NCBI RefSeq assembly: GCF_003473485.1
Contig: NC_053047.1
Location: 16,909,001 to 16,973,000 of the forward strand
DNA: 64,000 nt
Reading direction: 5' to 3'
DNA from: Medicago truncatula
Taxonomy: Eukaryota > Streptophyta > Magnoliopsida > Fabales > Fabaceae
The notes under the pieces were generated by a model. The model was not told where the DNA came from, did not search any database, and was given only the letters and a program-made list of their open reading frames with translations. Both the position numbers and the translations under genes were made by a program. The stretch's first letter is position 1; every line of letters starts with the position of its first letter. This document shows positions 1 through 11,062 of the stretch, in pieces.

Positions 1-1560
1 GACAACACCCTAAACCATAAACCCTCCCTATCCATGAAACACGTCCAACACCATTTACCAAGAAATCCACCAACCCCCTTATTCATGCAAATAGTATTCC
101 AGTCTACCCAGACAATCACCCCAAAAAAATTTAATTAAAATAGATTCAATGGAAGAGATTATACTTGCGGGAGCTCTGAAATAAGAAAGGGCGTAGACAG
201 GCAGTGAAGATAGCACAGACTTAAGGAGAATCAATCGACCACTGTAAGATAAATTTCTATTTTTCCATTTCGAGAATCTAGATCTTAGACGCTCTAAAAC
301 CGAATCCCAAAAACAGAGACGTCTAGCATCACCATCAATGGGCAGCCCCAGATACTTAAATGGAGTTTTACCAAGTTTACAAGACAAAATAGAAGCGGCT
401 TCCTGTAACCAAGATTCAACAATGTTAATACCAACCAACATGCTCTTGTTGTAGTTTACCTTCAAGCCAGACATATTCTCAAAAATCACAAGGATTGACC
501 GCAAGGCGCGAACATTCGCCCAGCTCTTGACACCTAGCAGAAACGTGTCATCAGCGAATTGCAAGTGGGAAAGCACAGTGGGGGAATGCATTACTATAGA
601 GTAACCAGTAAAAAGGTTTGAATTTACTGTTGAAGTCATTAGAACATTCAAACCTTCGGCTGCTAGAAGAAAAAGAAAAGGCGAGAGAGGATCGCCTTGA
701 CGTAGTCCCCGTTGCATTTGAAACTCATCAGGAGGGGTGCCATTAACCAGAACCGAAACAGTTGCAGTACTAACACATTCTTTCATACACTTACGCCACA
801 AAGTTGGAAACCCCATTTTCCCAATAACATCATCCAGATAATCCCAATCAACCGAGTCAAACACTTTTTCGAAATCCACTTTAAACAATAACAATTATTT
901 TTTCAACTTGCGTGCCTCAACCACCACCTCATTAGCTACTAGAATACCATCAAGAATTTGGAGATCTTTTACAAACGTTGACTGAGTATCTGAGATTACC
1001 GTTTCCATTACCTGACGCAAACGATTTTCTAGAAACTTCGCCAAAATTTTGTATAAATGTCCCACCAGAGCAATGGGGCGAAAATAATTAAGACGATGCA
1101 GACAATCAATCTTAGGAATAAGAGTGATGAAGATGCTATTTATTCCTTTTGATAGACGACCGTTGCGATGAAATTCCAACACAATCTGCATAATGTGACC
1201 TTTCCAATCCGGCCAAAATTCCTTAATAAATCCCAAAGGAATGCCACCCGGACCTGGACTCTTGTAACCATTACAATCCCACACCACAGCCTTAACTTCA
1301 GTCTCGGTAAATGGGCAAATGAGGGAATTTCCTTCCATAATAGATAATCTTTGAAAATACATATCATCCACCCTAGGCCTATTCATGACATGCGCCTGAT
1401 AATGGTGTTGGAAGTGACTGAAAACTGCTGCCCGAACTTCGGATACTCCCTCCACTACATTTCCATCAACTAAAATAGAAGAGATGTCTTTTCTTCTACG
1501 TCTGCCGGACATAATGGCATGAAAATGTTTAGAGTTTTCATCTCCTTCCTGAAGCCATAA
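1..1560 (-). pseudogene. LINE reverse transcriptase (3' part of split LINE, broken)
   Basis: This is the reverse-transcriptase half of a non-LTR retrotransposon read on the minus strand and truncated by the window edge. The upstream frame (about 1512-898) carries the fingers region with the typical LIPK motif and ends in a TAA at 895-897; the same frame continues directly after it with the KVDFEK segment, the RQGDPLSPFLF motif and the catalytic FADD motif near 550. A frameshift with a small loss of sequence lies near 115-130, because the continuation below that point is in another frame. The reading frame at 1560 matches in phase the LINE endonuclease segment that starts at 20412 on the other side of the Ogre insertion. 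The single stop plus frameshift make this copy non-functional. The zinc-finger C-terminal part would lie to the left of the window. Confidence 0.9.
1556..1560. repeat. Target site duplication of Ogre (left copy, CATAA)
   Basis: CATAA directly precedes the TGTTAT end of the 5' LTR and is repeated at 20412-20416 directly after the ATAACA end of the 3' LTR. A 5-bp duplication is what Ty3/gypsy integrases leave. Confidence 0.95.
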
Positions 1561-4500
1561 TGTTATACCCTGTTTTTGGACCTAAAAATACTGGGCCCAA
1601 TTTCATTTCAAACTTTGTCAATTATCAAATTTCAACTACACAGTTCAAATTGTCTCTGCCTCGCAGTTTTTTTTCAATCACAATTTTACCTATGTTTTTC
1701 TTGCATAAAACCTTTCGAAATGTCTTTACTTGTCTTGTAAGTCATTCAAAAGTGTCTCTGAATCATTACATTGCTTTTTCTACAGTTTATTTCAAAATTT
1801 GCAAAAAAGGTCATACAGAAGGGTATTTTGGTCATTTCCTGCAGTGGGACCCATTTTCATCCTTGTGACTGTCTCTGAGTCTTTCTCAGAATTTTTTAAC
1901 ATTTCATCAGTAAACCTTGTTAAAATTCATTTCAAACTTGCGTCTGAGTCAGTGTCAAGTCTGTTTGAGTCAGTTTAGGTCATTTTTAGCCCTAGGGGCA
2001 TTTTGGTCATTTCACACGAAATTTTGACATAGGGAGGTTACTTTGAAGTACCTCATTTAGGCCATTGGTTCGTTTTAGTCCGTTTTGTCAGTTTTATTTT
2101 TGTTTCGCTTTACGTTTAGTCAAATTACATATTTTAATTCATTTTTATTTTTACTTTGCATTTTAAATCCTTCAACTTTTTAAAATTGCATTTAAGTCCA
2201 AACTGTCCAATCTTTATGTTCTTTTTAGTTCTATTTTTAAAATTGCAGTCCAGTCCCATATTTTACAAAATTGCAGGGAGGTCCTCAAAGTCCAAAACTG
2301 CAAGGCCGTGCCATTTTTTTTTCCAGATCCAGGTGTCCTGTTCTCATTGGTTCAGATGCACACTTGTCAGCTATAAAAGCAACACAGTGGCAATGAATTT
2401 CACACGTTTTCCATTCATCAAGTGCCAACTCATAAACACAGAATCACACTCTCTCTCTTGTCAGTTACGAATCAAACAGAAAAAGCTTCAACATTCATCA
2501 ATGGCGAAAACCTAAACCACTTCCAGAACGCAAAATCCAGAAAAGCTGAACTGGTTTGTTACTGCAATTCTCAGTGATTCAATTGAATCATCATCACTGA
2601 ATTGCAGACTCTGCAATTCGAAGCACGAGCTCTTCACCTATGGCAAAAAGCTACGAGTGCTGATCGCAGAGATTCGAAGGAAGAAGAAGAAAAGAAGTTA
2701 GGGTTTACACCGAAGAAGATGAAGATTCAAGGCTAGCAAGGACCACACTGATTTATTTTCAGTCTCCAGAAACGAAATCAGATCAAAACAGAAACAAGAT
2801 TTGAAGATTTTCTGAAGAAATCAACAATCTCCATACAAACTCAGGTAAACACGTGAATCTTCATCATTCTCATCATCAAAGTCAATAACAAACTCAGAGA
2901 AGATGTAGATCTGTGAAGTTGAAAACATTTAAGCCAAAAAACCTAAAAGATTTCCAAAAACCGTAACACCAAAAGCGCAGATCTACATCATCCAGACCGT
3001 TAATCTCTTCATCTTTTCGTAAAAAGGACCATCAGTACGTGAATCAACAGAATCTCAAAAAAGATTCAAAGAATTTCATCAAAAAGAGCAAACCCTAATT
3101 TTGCGAAAAAACGTAAGTGAGAAGACCAGATTCGCGTTGATTCACGTAGTGTTTGTAAAAACCAAGGCCAGAACCGTAATCGCAATGAAAAGACGAAGAG
3201 AATGATGTGATTTTCATCAGATTCTGGGTTGAAAGCTCGCCGGAACCCTAGGGAGCTCACCGGAGAAGATGAAGGTTCCGGCGAGCCTACGGTGGCTCCA
3301 GCCAGACCTTCATCTCTCACGGTGGCTCAACCCAGAATCCGGTGAGCTTATGTTAGAGAGAAGAGAGAGAAGCTCTGAGTGTAGAGAGAGAAAGGTTTTG
3401 TAAAAATGAAAAAACCGGTGCTAGCTTGTTTATATAGGCAACTGAACCGGACCGGTTCAAGACCGGTCCAATCCCTTCAATCCTGAGCGTTGGATCTAGG
3501 GTTTCCTTCCTTGGATCAATCCAACGCTCCCTGTGCATCCGGATCTTTTAGTGATTGGGCTTTGGTTTGGGCTTAGTTTTCCTTTACGTTTTTTTGTTTT
3601 TTCTGCTATTTGCACTGTTTTTCTTTGCTATTTGAACCTATGTCTTGATTTAAAAATCTTGATAAATTTCCTAGAAAATCCATGCTTACTTCTTGACATT
3701 TTCTTGATGTTTTATGGCATTTTTGCACGCTGGAATTGGCAAAATTCTTGTATGATTAATCCATGGCATTTTAATTCTTTCTTGGATTATTTCTTATGAT
3801 TGTTTTGTCAATTCTATCATTGATTTGTGAAAATGTGATAAAGGCCATTTGATATGTTAATGTGAGGTGCTCACACCTACGATCCTATCTTGATTTTGCT
3901 GTTTTAAATGGATTCATGAAACCTTGATTGTATGAGCAACGTATGCATATTCTAGAAAGTAATAAGATGCTAATTCTATCTCAAAATTGGCATGAAACTA
4001 AGCTTGTTTGTTTCTAATGATCCCATAATTATAGCTTGAGATAAAAGAAACTATTTCAAACTTGCTATAGCATGAGAATTAGAAGCTACAAATGCCTTAG
4101 TTCTTATATCAAAATTTTGGGTTTTTATTACCATTTTATTACTATCTTTATGGCATTTTATGCGTCTTTGCCTCTTGCTACTCTTTATGCTTTATTTCAT
4201 TAACAAGTTTATTTCCATGTTTCATGCATCCCATTTAGCATTCCCTCCACTTTCTTTAGCCTAGCATTTATCTTTTGCAAGTTTTAATTCATTTGGTAAT
4301 GTAATTTGTTATCATTGGTTTGTAGCTTGGCAAAGGGGCCATAGAATGTATTTAGGCAATTTTTGTAATATGGACTATGGACACTATGACGCACCGACAC
4401 GCACACACTCACCTTAGATGTATGCGTAGGATTGTATGGTTAGATGAGCGCTTAGGTTTGAACACTTAGAGAAAATCCATCTTTTTCCAAAAAAGAACAA

Positions 4501-5098
4501 TTGAACTTCACTTCAAAAATTTTCATAATAAATATGAAGTCAACACTTCATTTTTTTTTTCTTTTCTTTTTCTTAAGAAAAATTCAATTCATCTTAATCA
4601 TTTAGACTTTCTTTTTAATCACTAATCAAACCTCACTTTTTGCTAAATCTAATGCCCTTGAGGCCTCTCATCTCTATTCTTCAAAACCTCTTTTCAAACT
4701 TAAAATCAACCAATAAAAACAAAAAACCATTTTTGAGAATGAACTACGAACGGTTTTGATCCCTTAAAAGGGTACGTAGGCAATGAGTCAAAACTCATCC
4801 AAGCCGAAATAAAAATCAAATTCTACTTCTTCTCACCCCCCATTCTTAACTAATCACACCTTCATTTTTTACAAATAGTCTCTAAAAATAAAGCGTAGAA
4901 ATAAACTTAGGAGAGCGGTTCTTATGGAATACCATAATCGCTCCGGGTGCCTCACACCTTCCCGTAGCGAAAACGACCCCCGGATTCGGAAACTCAAGGG
5001 TTTTTCTCCTTTTACCCTTCCCAAGAAAAAAGAGAGATATCAACGGTCGAAAGGTTCAAGTCCAATTAATGGCTTGGCACCCAAAAACCATGATAACA
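1561..5098 (+). repeat. Ogre 5' LTR
   Basis: It begins TGTTATACCC and ends CATGATAACA, and matches 16875-20411 almost base for base. The U3 part (1561 to about 2400) is pyrimidine rich and holds the TATA box at 2372-2379. The downstream part (R/U5) includes a palindromic GAACCGGACCGGTTC near 3437-3451 and a T10 run at 4551-4560 that is one base shorter in the other copy. Short open frames inside it recur identically in the other LTR and look non-coding. Confidence 0.95.
2372..2379 (+). promoter_or_regulatory. TATA box of the Ogre 5' LTR promoter
   Basis: TATAAAAG follows a sequence with a CAAT-type ATTGG box (about 2346-2350) and lies 840 bp into the LTR. Transcription would be expected to start about 30 bp downstream, near 2400-2410, marking the U3/R border. 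The same box is at 17686-17693 in the 3' LTR, where it could drive read-through into the flanking DNA. Confidence 0.65.
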
Positions 5099-5102
5099 GA
5101 AA

Positions 5103-5120
5103 TGGCGACTTCACTGGGGA
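5103..5120 (+). promoter_or_regulatory. Ogre primer binding site (tRNA-Arg type)
   Basis: TGGCGACTTCACTGGGGA lies four bases after the 5' LTR end, the expected place for the minus-strand primer site. Ogre elements are known to use tRNA-Arg; the TGGCGAC start fits that, but I could not align it to a tRNA here. Confidence 0.75.
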
Positions 5121-5809
5121 TTCTTTTTAGCGGGTCGCGCATAGTTTTCCTTAGTTTATATTTACGCTTTATTTTATTTCTTACATATGTGAATATTTGT
5201 TTACTTTCATTCAACGTGTGGGGTGAGAATATCAAAAGTCCTAACCCGGGCTGAGTGAACTTATGTTTAGGTAGAGATATAATCGACAATTCGATCCGGG
5301 GGTTGCCTCGTGTATTGGATTATGCGATCAATCTCACATAGCTGAGGCATTTTGAAGGTGATATTGTCGGCGTGTGTTGTCATGCTTAGGCACTTCACTT
5401 TCAATTGTTCGACGAAGCTATGAACCGTAGTTACCAAACCCATCCTAGCCTTTTTAGGACGTAGTGCGGTGGCTAAATTGAGTGTTGTCTCAAACTTTAG
5501 TCGTCACGCGATACTACACTCAAACTAGACCTTCTCACAAATAATCATGGAACGGGTGTCGTCCTGTACTACCATGATATATGTGAGAGAGGTTGCAGTT
5601 TGGGAACTGTGTTAGAACCTTGGTTACTACTATCCAAAGCCTTAGTTCACCGGACGCCGTGTCCATCCGTGGCCCCGTTACTTTGAACCTCAACCCACAT
5701 TGTAACTAAACAACGCAATCATGCATACATGCATTCATGCATAAACATTTTTTCATGCATTCATCGAAGGGTTTAAAACAAATGGAAATTTTTGTAAATA
5801 ATCACAGGT
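5121..5809 (+). other. Ogre 5' leader, non-coding, with long hairpin
   Basis: About 690 bp of untranslated leader lies between the primer site and ORF1. No long frame is open. It contains a long inverted repeat at 5521-5602 (listed separately). Just before the ORF1 ATG is an acceptor-like AATCACAG/GT, so the ORF1 message may be spliced; that is inference. Confidence 0.7.
5521..5602 (+). other. Long RNA hairpin in the Ogre leader
   Basis: Paired segments, from outside in, are CAAACT (5521-5526) with AGTTTG (5597-5602), a CCT/AGG pair, TCTCACA (5533-5539) with TGTGAGA (5582-5588), and ATCATGG (5544-5550) with CCATGAT (5572-5578). The loop is about 21 nt. Position between primer site and first ORF is where packaging or dimerisation signals lie in retroelements; function here is inference. 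Confidence 0.6.
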
Positions 5810-7240
5810 ATGAAGAAGACTAAGTGCTACAAGTTCAAGGAAGTGGATTTGGTTAGTTTGAGAGAGTCGGCACTCAAGGTCAAGAGTCAAACAGGGTTCC
5901 GACTCCGGTATGGGGGATTGCTTACTTTTCTCCGAACCGATGTGGACGAGAAGCTAGTGCACACTCTAGTACAGTTTTATGATCCGAGCTTCCGTTGCTT
6001 CACTTTCCCGGACTTCCAGTTGGTTCCTACTCTCGAGGCTTACTCCAATCTAGTGGGTTTACCTATAGCCGAGAAGACGCCTTTCACCGGTCCCGGGACT
6101 TCTCTTACTCCTCTGGTTATTGCTAAGGATCTCTACCTCAAGACTTCCGACGTCTTCAACCATCTTATTACCAAGTCTCACATCCGGGGGTTCACTTCGA
6201 AGTATCTTCTTGATCAGGCCAATCTCGGTACTACTCGTCAGGATACACTCGAGGCTATTCTTGCTTTGCTTATCTACGGGCTCATCCTCTTTCCGAACCT
6301 CGACAACTTCGTGGACATGAATGCTATCGAGATCTTTCATTCCAAGAACCCGGTTCCTACTTTGCTAGCGGATACCTACCACGCCATTCATGACAGGACT
6401 CTCAAGGGCCGTGGATATATTCTTTGCTGCACATCTCTTTTGTATAGGTGGTTTATTTCGCACCTTCCGAGTTCCTTCCATGACAACTCGGAGAACTGGT
6501 CCTACTCGCAGCGGATTATGGCCCTTACTCCTAATGAGGTCGTCTGGCTCACTCCTGCCGCTCAAGTGAAGGAAATCATTATGGGTTGCGGAGACTTTCT
6601 CAATGTACCTCTTCTTGGTACCCGTGGAGGAATCAACTACAACCCCGAGCTTGCTATGAGACAGTTCGGTTTCCCTATGAAGTCGAAGCCCATCAATCTT
6701 GCCACATCTCCAGAGTTCTTCTTCTACATGAATGCTCCCACCGGACAAAGGAAAGCTTTCATAGATGCTTGGTCCAAGGTTAGAAGGAAGAGTGTGAAGC
6801 ATCTAGGTGTGAGATCCGGTGTCGCTCATGAGGCCTATACTCAGTGGGTGATAGATCGAGCTGAGGAGATTGGTATGCCTTATCCAGCTATGAGATACGT
6901 GTCTTCATCCACTCCGTCTATGCCTTTACCTCTACTTCCCGCAACTCAGGATATGTATCAGGAGCATCTAGCTATGGAGAGTCGTGAGAAGCAAGTGTGG
7001 AAAGCTCGGTACAATCAAGCCGAGAATCTAATCATGACTTTGGATGGTAGAGATGAGCAGAAGACTCATGAGAATCTGATGTTGAAGAAAGAACTAGCTA
7101 AGGTCCGGAAGGAATTGGAAGAGAAAGACGAGCTGCTTATGAGGGATTCCAAGAGAGCTCGAGGACGACGAGATTTCTTTGACAGATACTGTGATTCAGA
7201 TTCCGAGTCCGATGATCTTCCGACTACTTCCTATGCTTGA
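5810..7240 (+). CDS. Ogre ORF1 protein (extra ORF upstream of gag)
   Basis: This 476-residue protein sits where Ogre elements carry their diagnostic extra ORF. Residues 1 to about 380 form a globular part of the plant-mobile-domain-like type also seen in other Ogre ORF1 proteins: an N-terminal ESALK...GFRLRYGGLL stretch, then YDPSFRCFTFPDFQLVPTLE and a central helical, Trp/Leu-rich region. From about residue 400 the sequence becomes a charged coiled coil and ends in a basic patch (KRARGRR) and an acidic serine tail. Its role in the retrotransposon cycle is not established; nucleic acid or virus-like-particle binding is only a guess. The ATG at 5810 is the first in the frame and lies two bases after a splice-acceptor-like CACAG. 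No stops or frameshifts are visible. Confidence 0.9.
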   Translation: MKKTKCYKFKEVDLVSLRESALKVKSQTGFRLRYGGLLTFLRTDVDEKLVHTLVQFYDPSFRCFTFPDFQLVPTLEAYSNLVGLPIAEKTPFTGPGTSLTPLVIAKDLYLKTSDVFNHLITKSHIRGFTSKYLLDQANLGTTRQDTLEAILALLIYGLILFPNLDNFVDMNAIEIFHSKNPVPTLLADTYHAIHDRTLKGRGYILCCTSLLYRWFISHLPSSFHDNSENWSYSQRIMALTPNEVVWLTPAAQVKEIIMGCGDFLNVPLLGTRGGINYNPELAMRQFGFPMKSKPINLATSPEFFFYMNAPTGQRKAFIDAWSKVRRKSVKHLGVRSGVAHEAYTQWVIDRAEEIGMPYPAMRYVSSSTPSMPLPLLPATQDMYQEHLAMESREKQVWKARYNQAENLIMTLDGRDEQKTHENLMLKKELAKVRKELEEKDELLMRDSKRARGRRDFFDRYCDSDSESDDLPTTSYA

Positions 7241-7442
7241 GAGCTTTATTTGTTTACCTTGTTGAAAATGTTGTGTAATTTTGTTTATTTGCAAGATTTC
7301 TAATTTGTTTTAAAATCCTTCGATGAAAAAAATAAGTCTTTTGCATTCGCATTTGCATATCATGCATCATATGCATCATGCATTGGTCACAAAGGCTTCC
7401 AAGTGCTCACTATCTCCTGGTTCCTCTGCCGCAGTGTGAAAA
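7241..7442 (+). other. Spacer between Ogre ORF1 and gag
   Basis: This short spacer has repeated ATGCATCATATGCATCATGC-type motifs (about 7345-7385) and a pyrimidine-rich tract ending TGCCGCAG at 7427-7434 that resembles a splice acceptor. An in-frame TGA at 7437-7439 means gag cannot be an extension of an upstream exon in its own frame. Confidence 0.5.
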
Positions 7443-10400
7443 GTGGCTCGTGCTCAGAGAGTTTACGAACCAGATAGAATTGATCGAACCAGAGAATACA
7501 GAAGAAAGAAAAGGGCTATGGAAGAAGAGAACGCTCAGCTTCGCACCGAGTTAGCCTCTCTAAAGGAGGAATTGGCTAAAGCTAATGACGTCATGACTGC
7601 TCTACTAGCTGCTCAAGAGCAATCAGCTACAACTATCCCTACAACCACAGCTGCACCAGTAACTACAAGCGTGCTCCCTACCACTTCTGCAGACAATCGC
7701 TTTACTATGCCAGTGGGGTTTCCGTATGGGCTTCCACCGTTCTTCACTCCCGTTGCTACGGCAAGCACCTCGGGCACTGCTAACAATGTTCTGATCCCTG
7801 CAACAAATGCCGCCTCCATCATTGCTACTTTGCCACAAACAACAGCAGCTGTCACTGAGCCTCTGGTACACACTCTGCCTCAAGGTATTAACATCAACAC
7901 ACAGCACAGAAGCATCCCCGTAACCAAGACTATGGAAGAGATGATGGAGGAACTTGCTAAAGAACTCCGTCACGAGATCCAGGCCAATCGAGGGAATGCA
8001 GACTCTGTCAAAACTCAAGACCTTTGCTTAGTGTCAAAAGTGGATGTTCCTAAAAAGTTCAAGATTCCGGACTTCGACCGGTACAACGGGCTAACTTGTC
8101 CTCAAAATCACATCATCAAATACGTCCGGAAGATGGGCAATTACAAAGACAATGATTCCCTTATGATCCACTGTTTTCAGGATAGTCTGATGGAGGATGC
8201 CGCAGAGTGGTATACTAGTTTGAGTAAGAATGACATCCATACCTTTGATGAGTTAGCCACCGCTTTCAAGAGCCATTATGGGTTTAACACTCGACTGAGG
8301 CCAAATAGGGAGTTTCTCAGGTCCCTATCTCAGAAGAAGGAGGAAAGTTTCCGTGAATATGCGCAAAGGTGGAGAGGGGCGGCTGCCCGTATCACTCCTG
8401 CTTTAGATGAGGAAGAAATGACCCAGACGTTCTTAAAGACGTTGAAGAAAGATTATGTTGAGAGGATGATCATCGCTGCCCCGAACAACTTTTCGGAGAT
8501 GGTCACTATGGGAACCCGTCTTGAGGAAGCAGTCAGGGATGGAATCATTGTGTTTGAGAAAGCTGAATCTTCTACGAGTGCATCGAAAAGGTACGGTAAT
8601 GGACACCACAAGAAGAAAGAAACGGAAGTGGGGATGGTGTCAGCTGGAGCCGGTCAATCAATGGCTACTGTTGCTCCTATCAATGCAGCTCAAATGCCTC
8701 CGTCATACCCATATATGCCGTATTCTCAGCATCCGTTCTTCCCACCGTTTTATCATCAGTACCCTTTGCCGCCGGGCCAGCCTCAAGTGCCTGTCAATGC
8801 AATTGCCCAACAGATGAAACAACAGATGCCGGTTCAACAACAACAACAAAATCAGCAAGCTAGGCCTACTTTCCCTCCGATACCGATGTTATATGCTGAG
8901 TTGCTTCCAACTTTACTCCAGAGAGGGCATTGTACAACTAGACAGGGTAAGCCCCCACCTGATCCGTTGCCTCCGAGGTTCAGGTCTGATCTCAAATGTG
9001 ACTTTCATCAAGGTGCCCTAGGTCATGATGTCGAGGGGTGTTATGCTTTGAAGTATATCGTGAAGAAGCTCATCGATCAAGGGAAGCTGACTTTTGAGAA
9101 TAATGTCCCACACGTCCTCGACAATCCTCTTCCAAATCATGCCGCTGTGAATATGATCGAAGTGTGTGAAGAAGCTCCGAGACTTGATGTCCGCAACGTC
9201 GCAACTCCTCTGGTACCTCTACACATCAAGCTGTGCAAAGCTTCTCTGTTCAATCATGATCATGCCAAGTGTCTGGGATGTCTCCGTGATCCTTTGGGTT
9301 GTTATACTGTTCAAGAAGACATCCAAAGCTTGATGAATGATAATCTTCTGACTGTCAGTGATGTTTGCGTGATTGTGCCGGTTTTTCACGATCCGCCTGT
9401 CAAGAGTACACCTTTGAAGAAGAATGCTGAGCCTTTGGTGATAAGGTTGCCAGGACCAATTCCTTATGTTTCGGATAAGGCTGTTCCATACAAATACAAT
9501 GCTACTATGATAGAAAATGGAGTAGAGGTGCCTCTAGCCTCGTTTGCCACAGTAAGCAATATTGCCGAAGGGACTTCTGCAGCGCTAAGAAGCGGGAAGG
9601 TTCGTCCGCCGTTATTTCAGAAGAAGGTAGCTACACCGACCATTCCACCAGTTGAAGAAGCAACTCCAACCGTTGTCTCACCCATTGCTACAGATGTGAA
9701 CCAGCCTGGCAAATCTATAGAGGATTCAAATTTAGATGAGATTCTGAGAATAATAAAGAGGAGCGACTACAAGATCGTTGATCAATTGCTGCAGACTCCT
9801 TCGAAGATATCTGTCTTGTCATTACTCTTGAGCTCCGAGGCTCACAGGAATACCTTGTTGAAAGTGCTGGAGCAGGCTTATGTTGACCACGAAGTTACGG
9901 TAGATCGTTTCGGTGGCATAGTGGGAAATATTACTGCTTGTAACAACCTCTGGTTTAGTGAAGAAGAGCTGCCGGAAGTGGGAAAGAGTCACAATCTGGC
10001 TTTACACATCTCGGTGAATTGCAAATCAGACATGATATCGAATGTGTTGGTGGATACAGGTTCCTCACTCAATGTAATGCCCAAGACAACTCTAGATCAG
10101 TTGAGCTACCGTGGGACCCCTTTAAGGAGGAGTACTTTCTTGGTCAAAGCTTTTGATGGATCTCGAAAGAATGTGCTGGGGGAGATAGACTTGCCGATAA
10201 CCATTGGCCCTGAGAATTTCCTGATTACCTTCCAAGTGATGGACATTAATGCATCCTACAGTTGTCTGCTGGGAAGACCGTGGATACACGATGCAGGTGC
10301 GGTAACCTCTACCTTACATCAGAAGTTGAAATTCGTAAGGAAGGGAAAGCTTGTTACCATTCATGGTGAAGAAGCATACTTAGTCAGCCAATTGTCTTCT

Positions 10401-10769
10401 TTTTCTTGTATTGAAGCAGGGTCTGCTGAAGGGACTGCTTTCCAAGGTTTGACCATTGAAGGTGCAGAGTCTAAGGAAGCTGGGGCTGCTATGGCTTCAT
10501 TGAAGGATGCTCAGAGAGCCATCCAAGAAGGTCAGACTGCCGGCTGGGGCAAGGCGATACAGCTCTGTGAGAACAAGCGTAAAGAAGGTCTCGGGTTCTC
10601 CCCGTCATCAAGGGTTTCCTCGGGAGTCTTCCACAGTGCAGGGTTTGTTAATGCTATCTCTGAAGAAGCCACTGGATCTGGTCTCAGGCCTGTATTTGTT
10701 ACACCAGGAGGCATTGCGAGAGATTGGGATGCCATTGACATTCCTTCAATCATGCATGTTTCTGAGTAA
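7443..10769 (+). CDS. Ogre gag-protease polyprotein (first exon of gag-pol)
   Basis: The open frame encodes the capsid and aspartic protease. It opens without ATG at 7443; the first ATG is at 7518 and is the more likely start. An N-terminal coiled coil (about residues 20-60) and a Thr/Ala-rich linker are followed by the retrotransposon gag domain around residues 195-330 (including AAEWYTSL and the LR...LSQKKEESF block). A Pro/Gln-rich stretch and a CxxH...H...C zinc-knuckle-like segment (about 518-535) come next. The protease has the catalytic DTGSS at residues 871-875 and a later CLLGRPWIH flap partner. A TAA at 10767-10769 ends the unspliced frame; it lies inside the predicted intron 10766-11062, so splicing would join this frame to pol in phase. 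Confidence 0.92.
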   Translation: MARAQRVYEPDRIDRTREYRRKKRAMEEENAQLRTELASLKEELAKANDVMTALLAAQEQSATTIPTTTAAPVTTSVLPTTSADNRFTMPVGFPYGLPPFFTPVATASTSGTANNVLIPATNAASIIATLPQTTAAVTEPLVHTLPQGININTQHRSIPVTKTMEEMMEELAKELRHEIQANRGNADSVKTQDLCLVSKVDVPKKFKIPDFDRYNGLTCPQNHIIKYVRKMGNYKDNDSLMIHCFQDSLMEDAAEWYTSLSKNDIHTFDELATAFKSHYGFNTRLRPNREFLRSLSQKKEESFREYAQRWRGAAARITPALDEEEMTQTFLKTLKKDYVERMIIAAPNNFSEMVTMGTRLEEAVRDGIIVFEKAESSTSASKRYGNGHHKKKETEVGMVSAGAGQSMATVAPINAAQMPPSYPYMPYSQHPFFPPFYHQYPLPPGQPQVPVNAIAQQMKQQMPVQQQQQNQQARPTFPPIPMLYAELLPTLLQRGHCTTRQGKPPPDPLPPRFRSDLKCDFHQGALGHDVEGCYALKYIVKKLIDQGKLTFENNVPHVLDNPLPNHAAVNMIEVCEEAPRLDVRNVATPLVPLHIKLCKASLFNHDHAKCLGCLRDPLGCYTVQEDIQSLMNDNLLTVSDVCVIVPVFHDPPVKSTPLKKNAEPLVIRLPGPIPYVSDKAVPYKYNATMIENGVEVPLASFATVSNIAEGTSAALRSGKVRPPLFQKKVATPTIPPVEEATPTVVSPIATDVNQPGKSIEDSNLDEILRIIKRSDYKIVDQLLQTPSKISVLSLLLSSEAHRNTLLKVLEQAYVDHEVTVDRFGGIVGNITACNNLWFSEEELPEVGKSHNLALHISVNCKSDMISNVLVDTGSSLNVMPKTTLDQLSYRGTPLRRSTFLVKAFDGSRKNVLGEIDLPITIGPENFLITFQVMDINASYSCLLGRPWIHDAGAVTSTLHQKLKFVRKGKLVTIHGEEAYLVSQLSSFSCIEAGSAEGTAFQGLTIEGAESKEAGAAMASLKDAQRAIQEGQTAGWGKAIQLCENKRKEGLGFSPSSRVSSGVFHSAGFVNAISEEATGSGLRPVFVTPGGIARDWDAIDIPSIMHVSE

Positions 10770-11062
10770 TGTGTCTTGTTGCTTTAATGCTTTGTTTTCA
10801 AAATAACAATCCTCTCGCTCTGCCCAAAGCGAGAGTGATATTTTCTGTAAGGGCGTGTTTGTTTCGGCATTGCCGTTTGATGAATAAAAATTGTCGTTTC
10901 TTTCACGACTGCTTTTTTTAGTGCCTTTTTCTTGGAAAAATGGTAATGCCAGAAAAAACCAAAACGTCTGTATTTTCTTATTAATTTCAAAAACCTGCAT
11001 GAAAAAAAAAAAACAAAAAACAAAAAAAACTCTTTCTAAAATCATCCAATCATTATATGCAG
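10766..11062 (+). other. Ogre intron between protease and reverse transcriptase
   Basis: The donor GTAATG at 10766 and the acceptor TATATGCAG ending at 11062 bound a 297-bp T/A-rich segment. Removing it deletes the gag-pro stop codon and places the pol frame exactly in phase. A spliced intron at this point is an established property of Ogre elements in pea and Medicago, where only part of the RNA is spliced, which sets the ratio of Gag to Gag-Pol. Confidence 0.85.

Noticed and set aside
3066..3320. Minus-strand 84-codon frame with a Ser/Pro/Arg-rich start
   Set aside because: It lies wholly in the LTR R/U5 region and is identical in the other LTR with no signature of a conserved protein.
1560..3799. 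Several open frames of 60-119 codons in the 5' LTR, repeated at 16964-19113
   Set aside because: They lie in both LTRs at equal offsets, have no family motifs, run on both strands and include the promoter; they are chance frames of the LTR.
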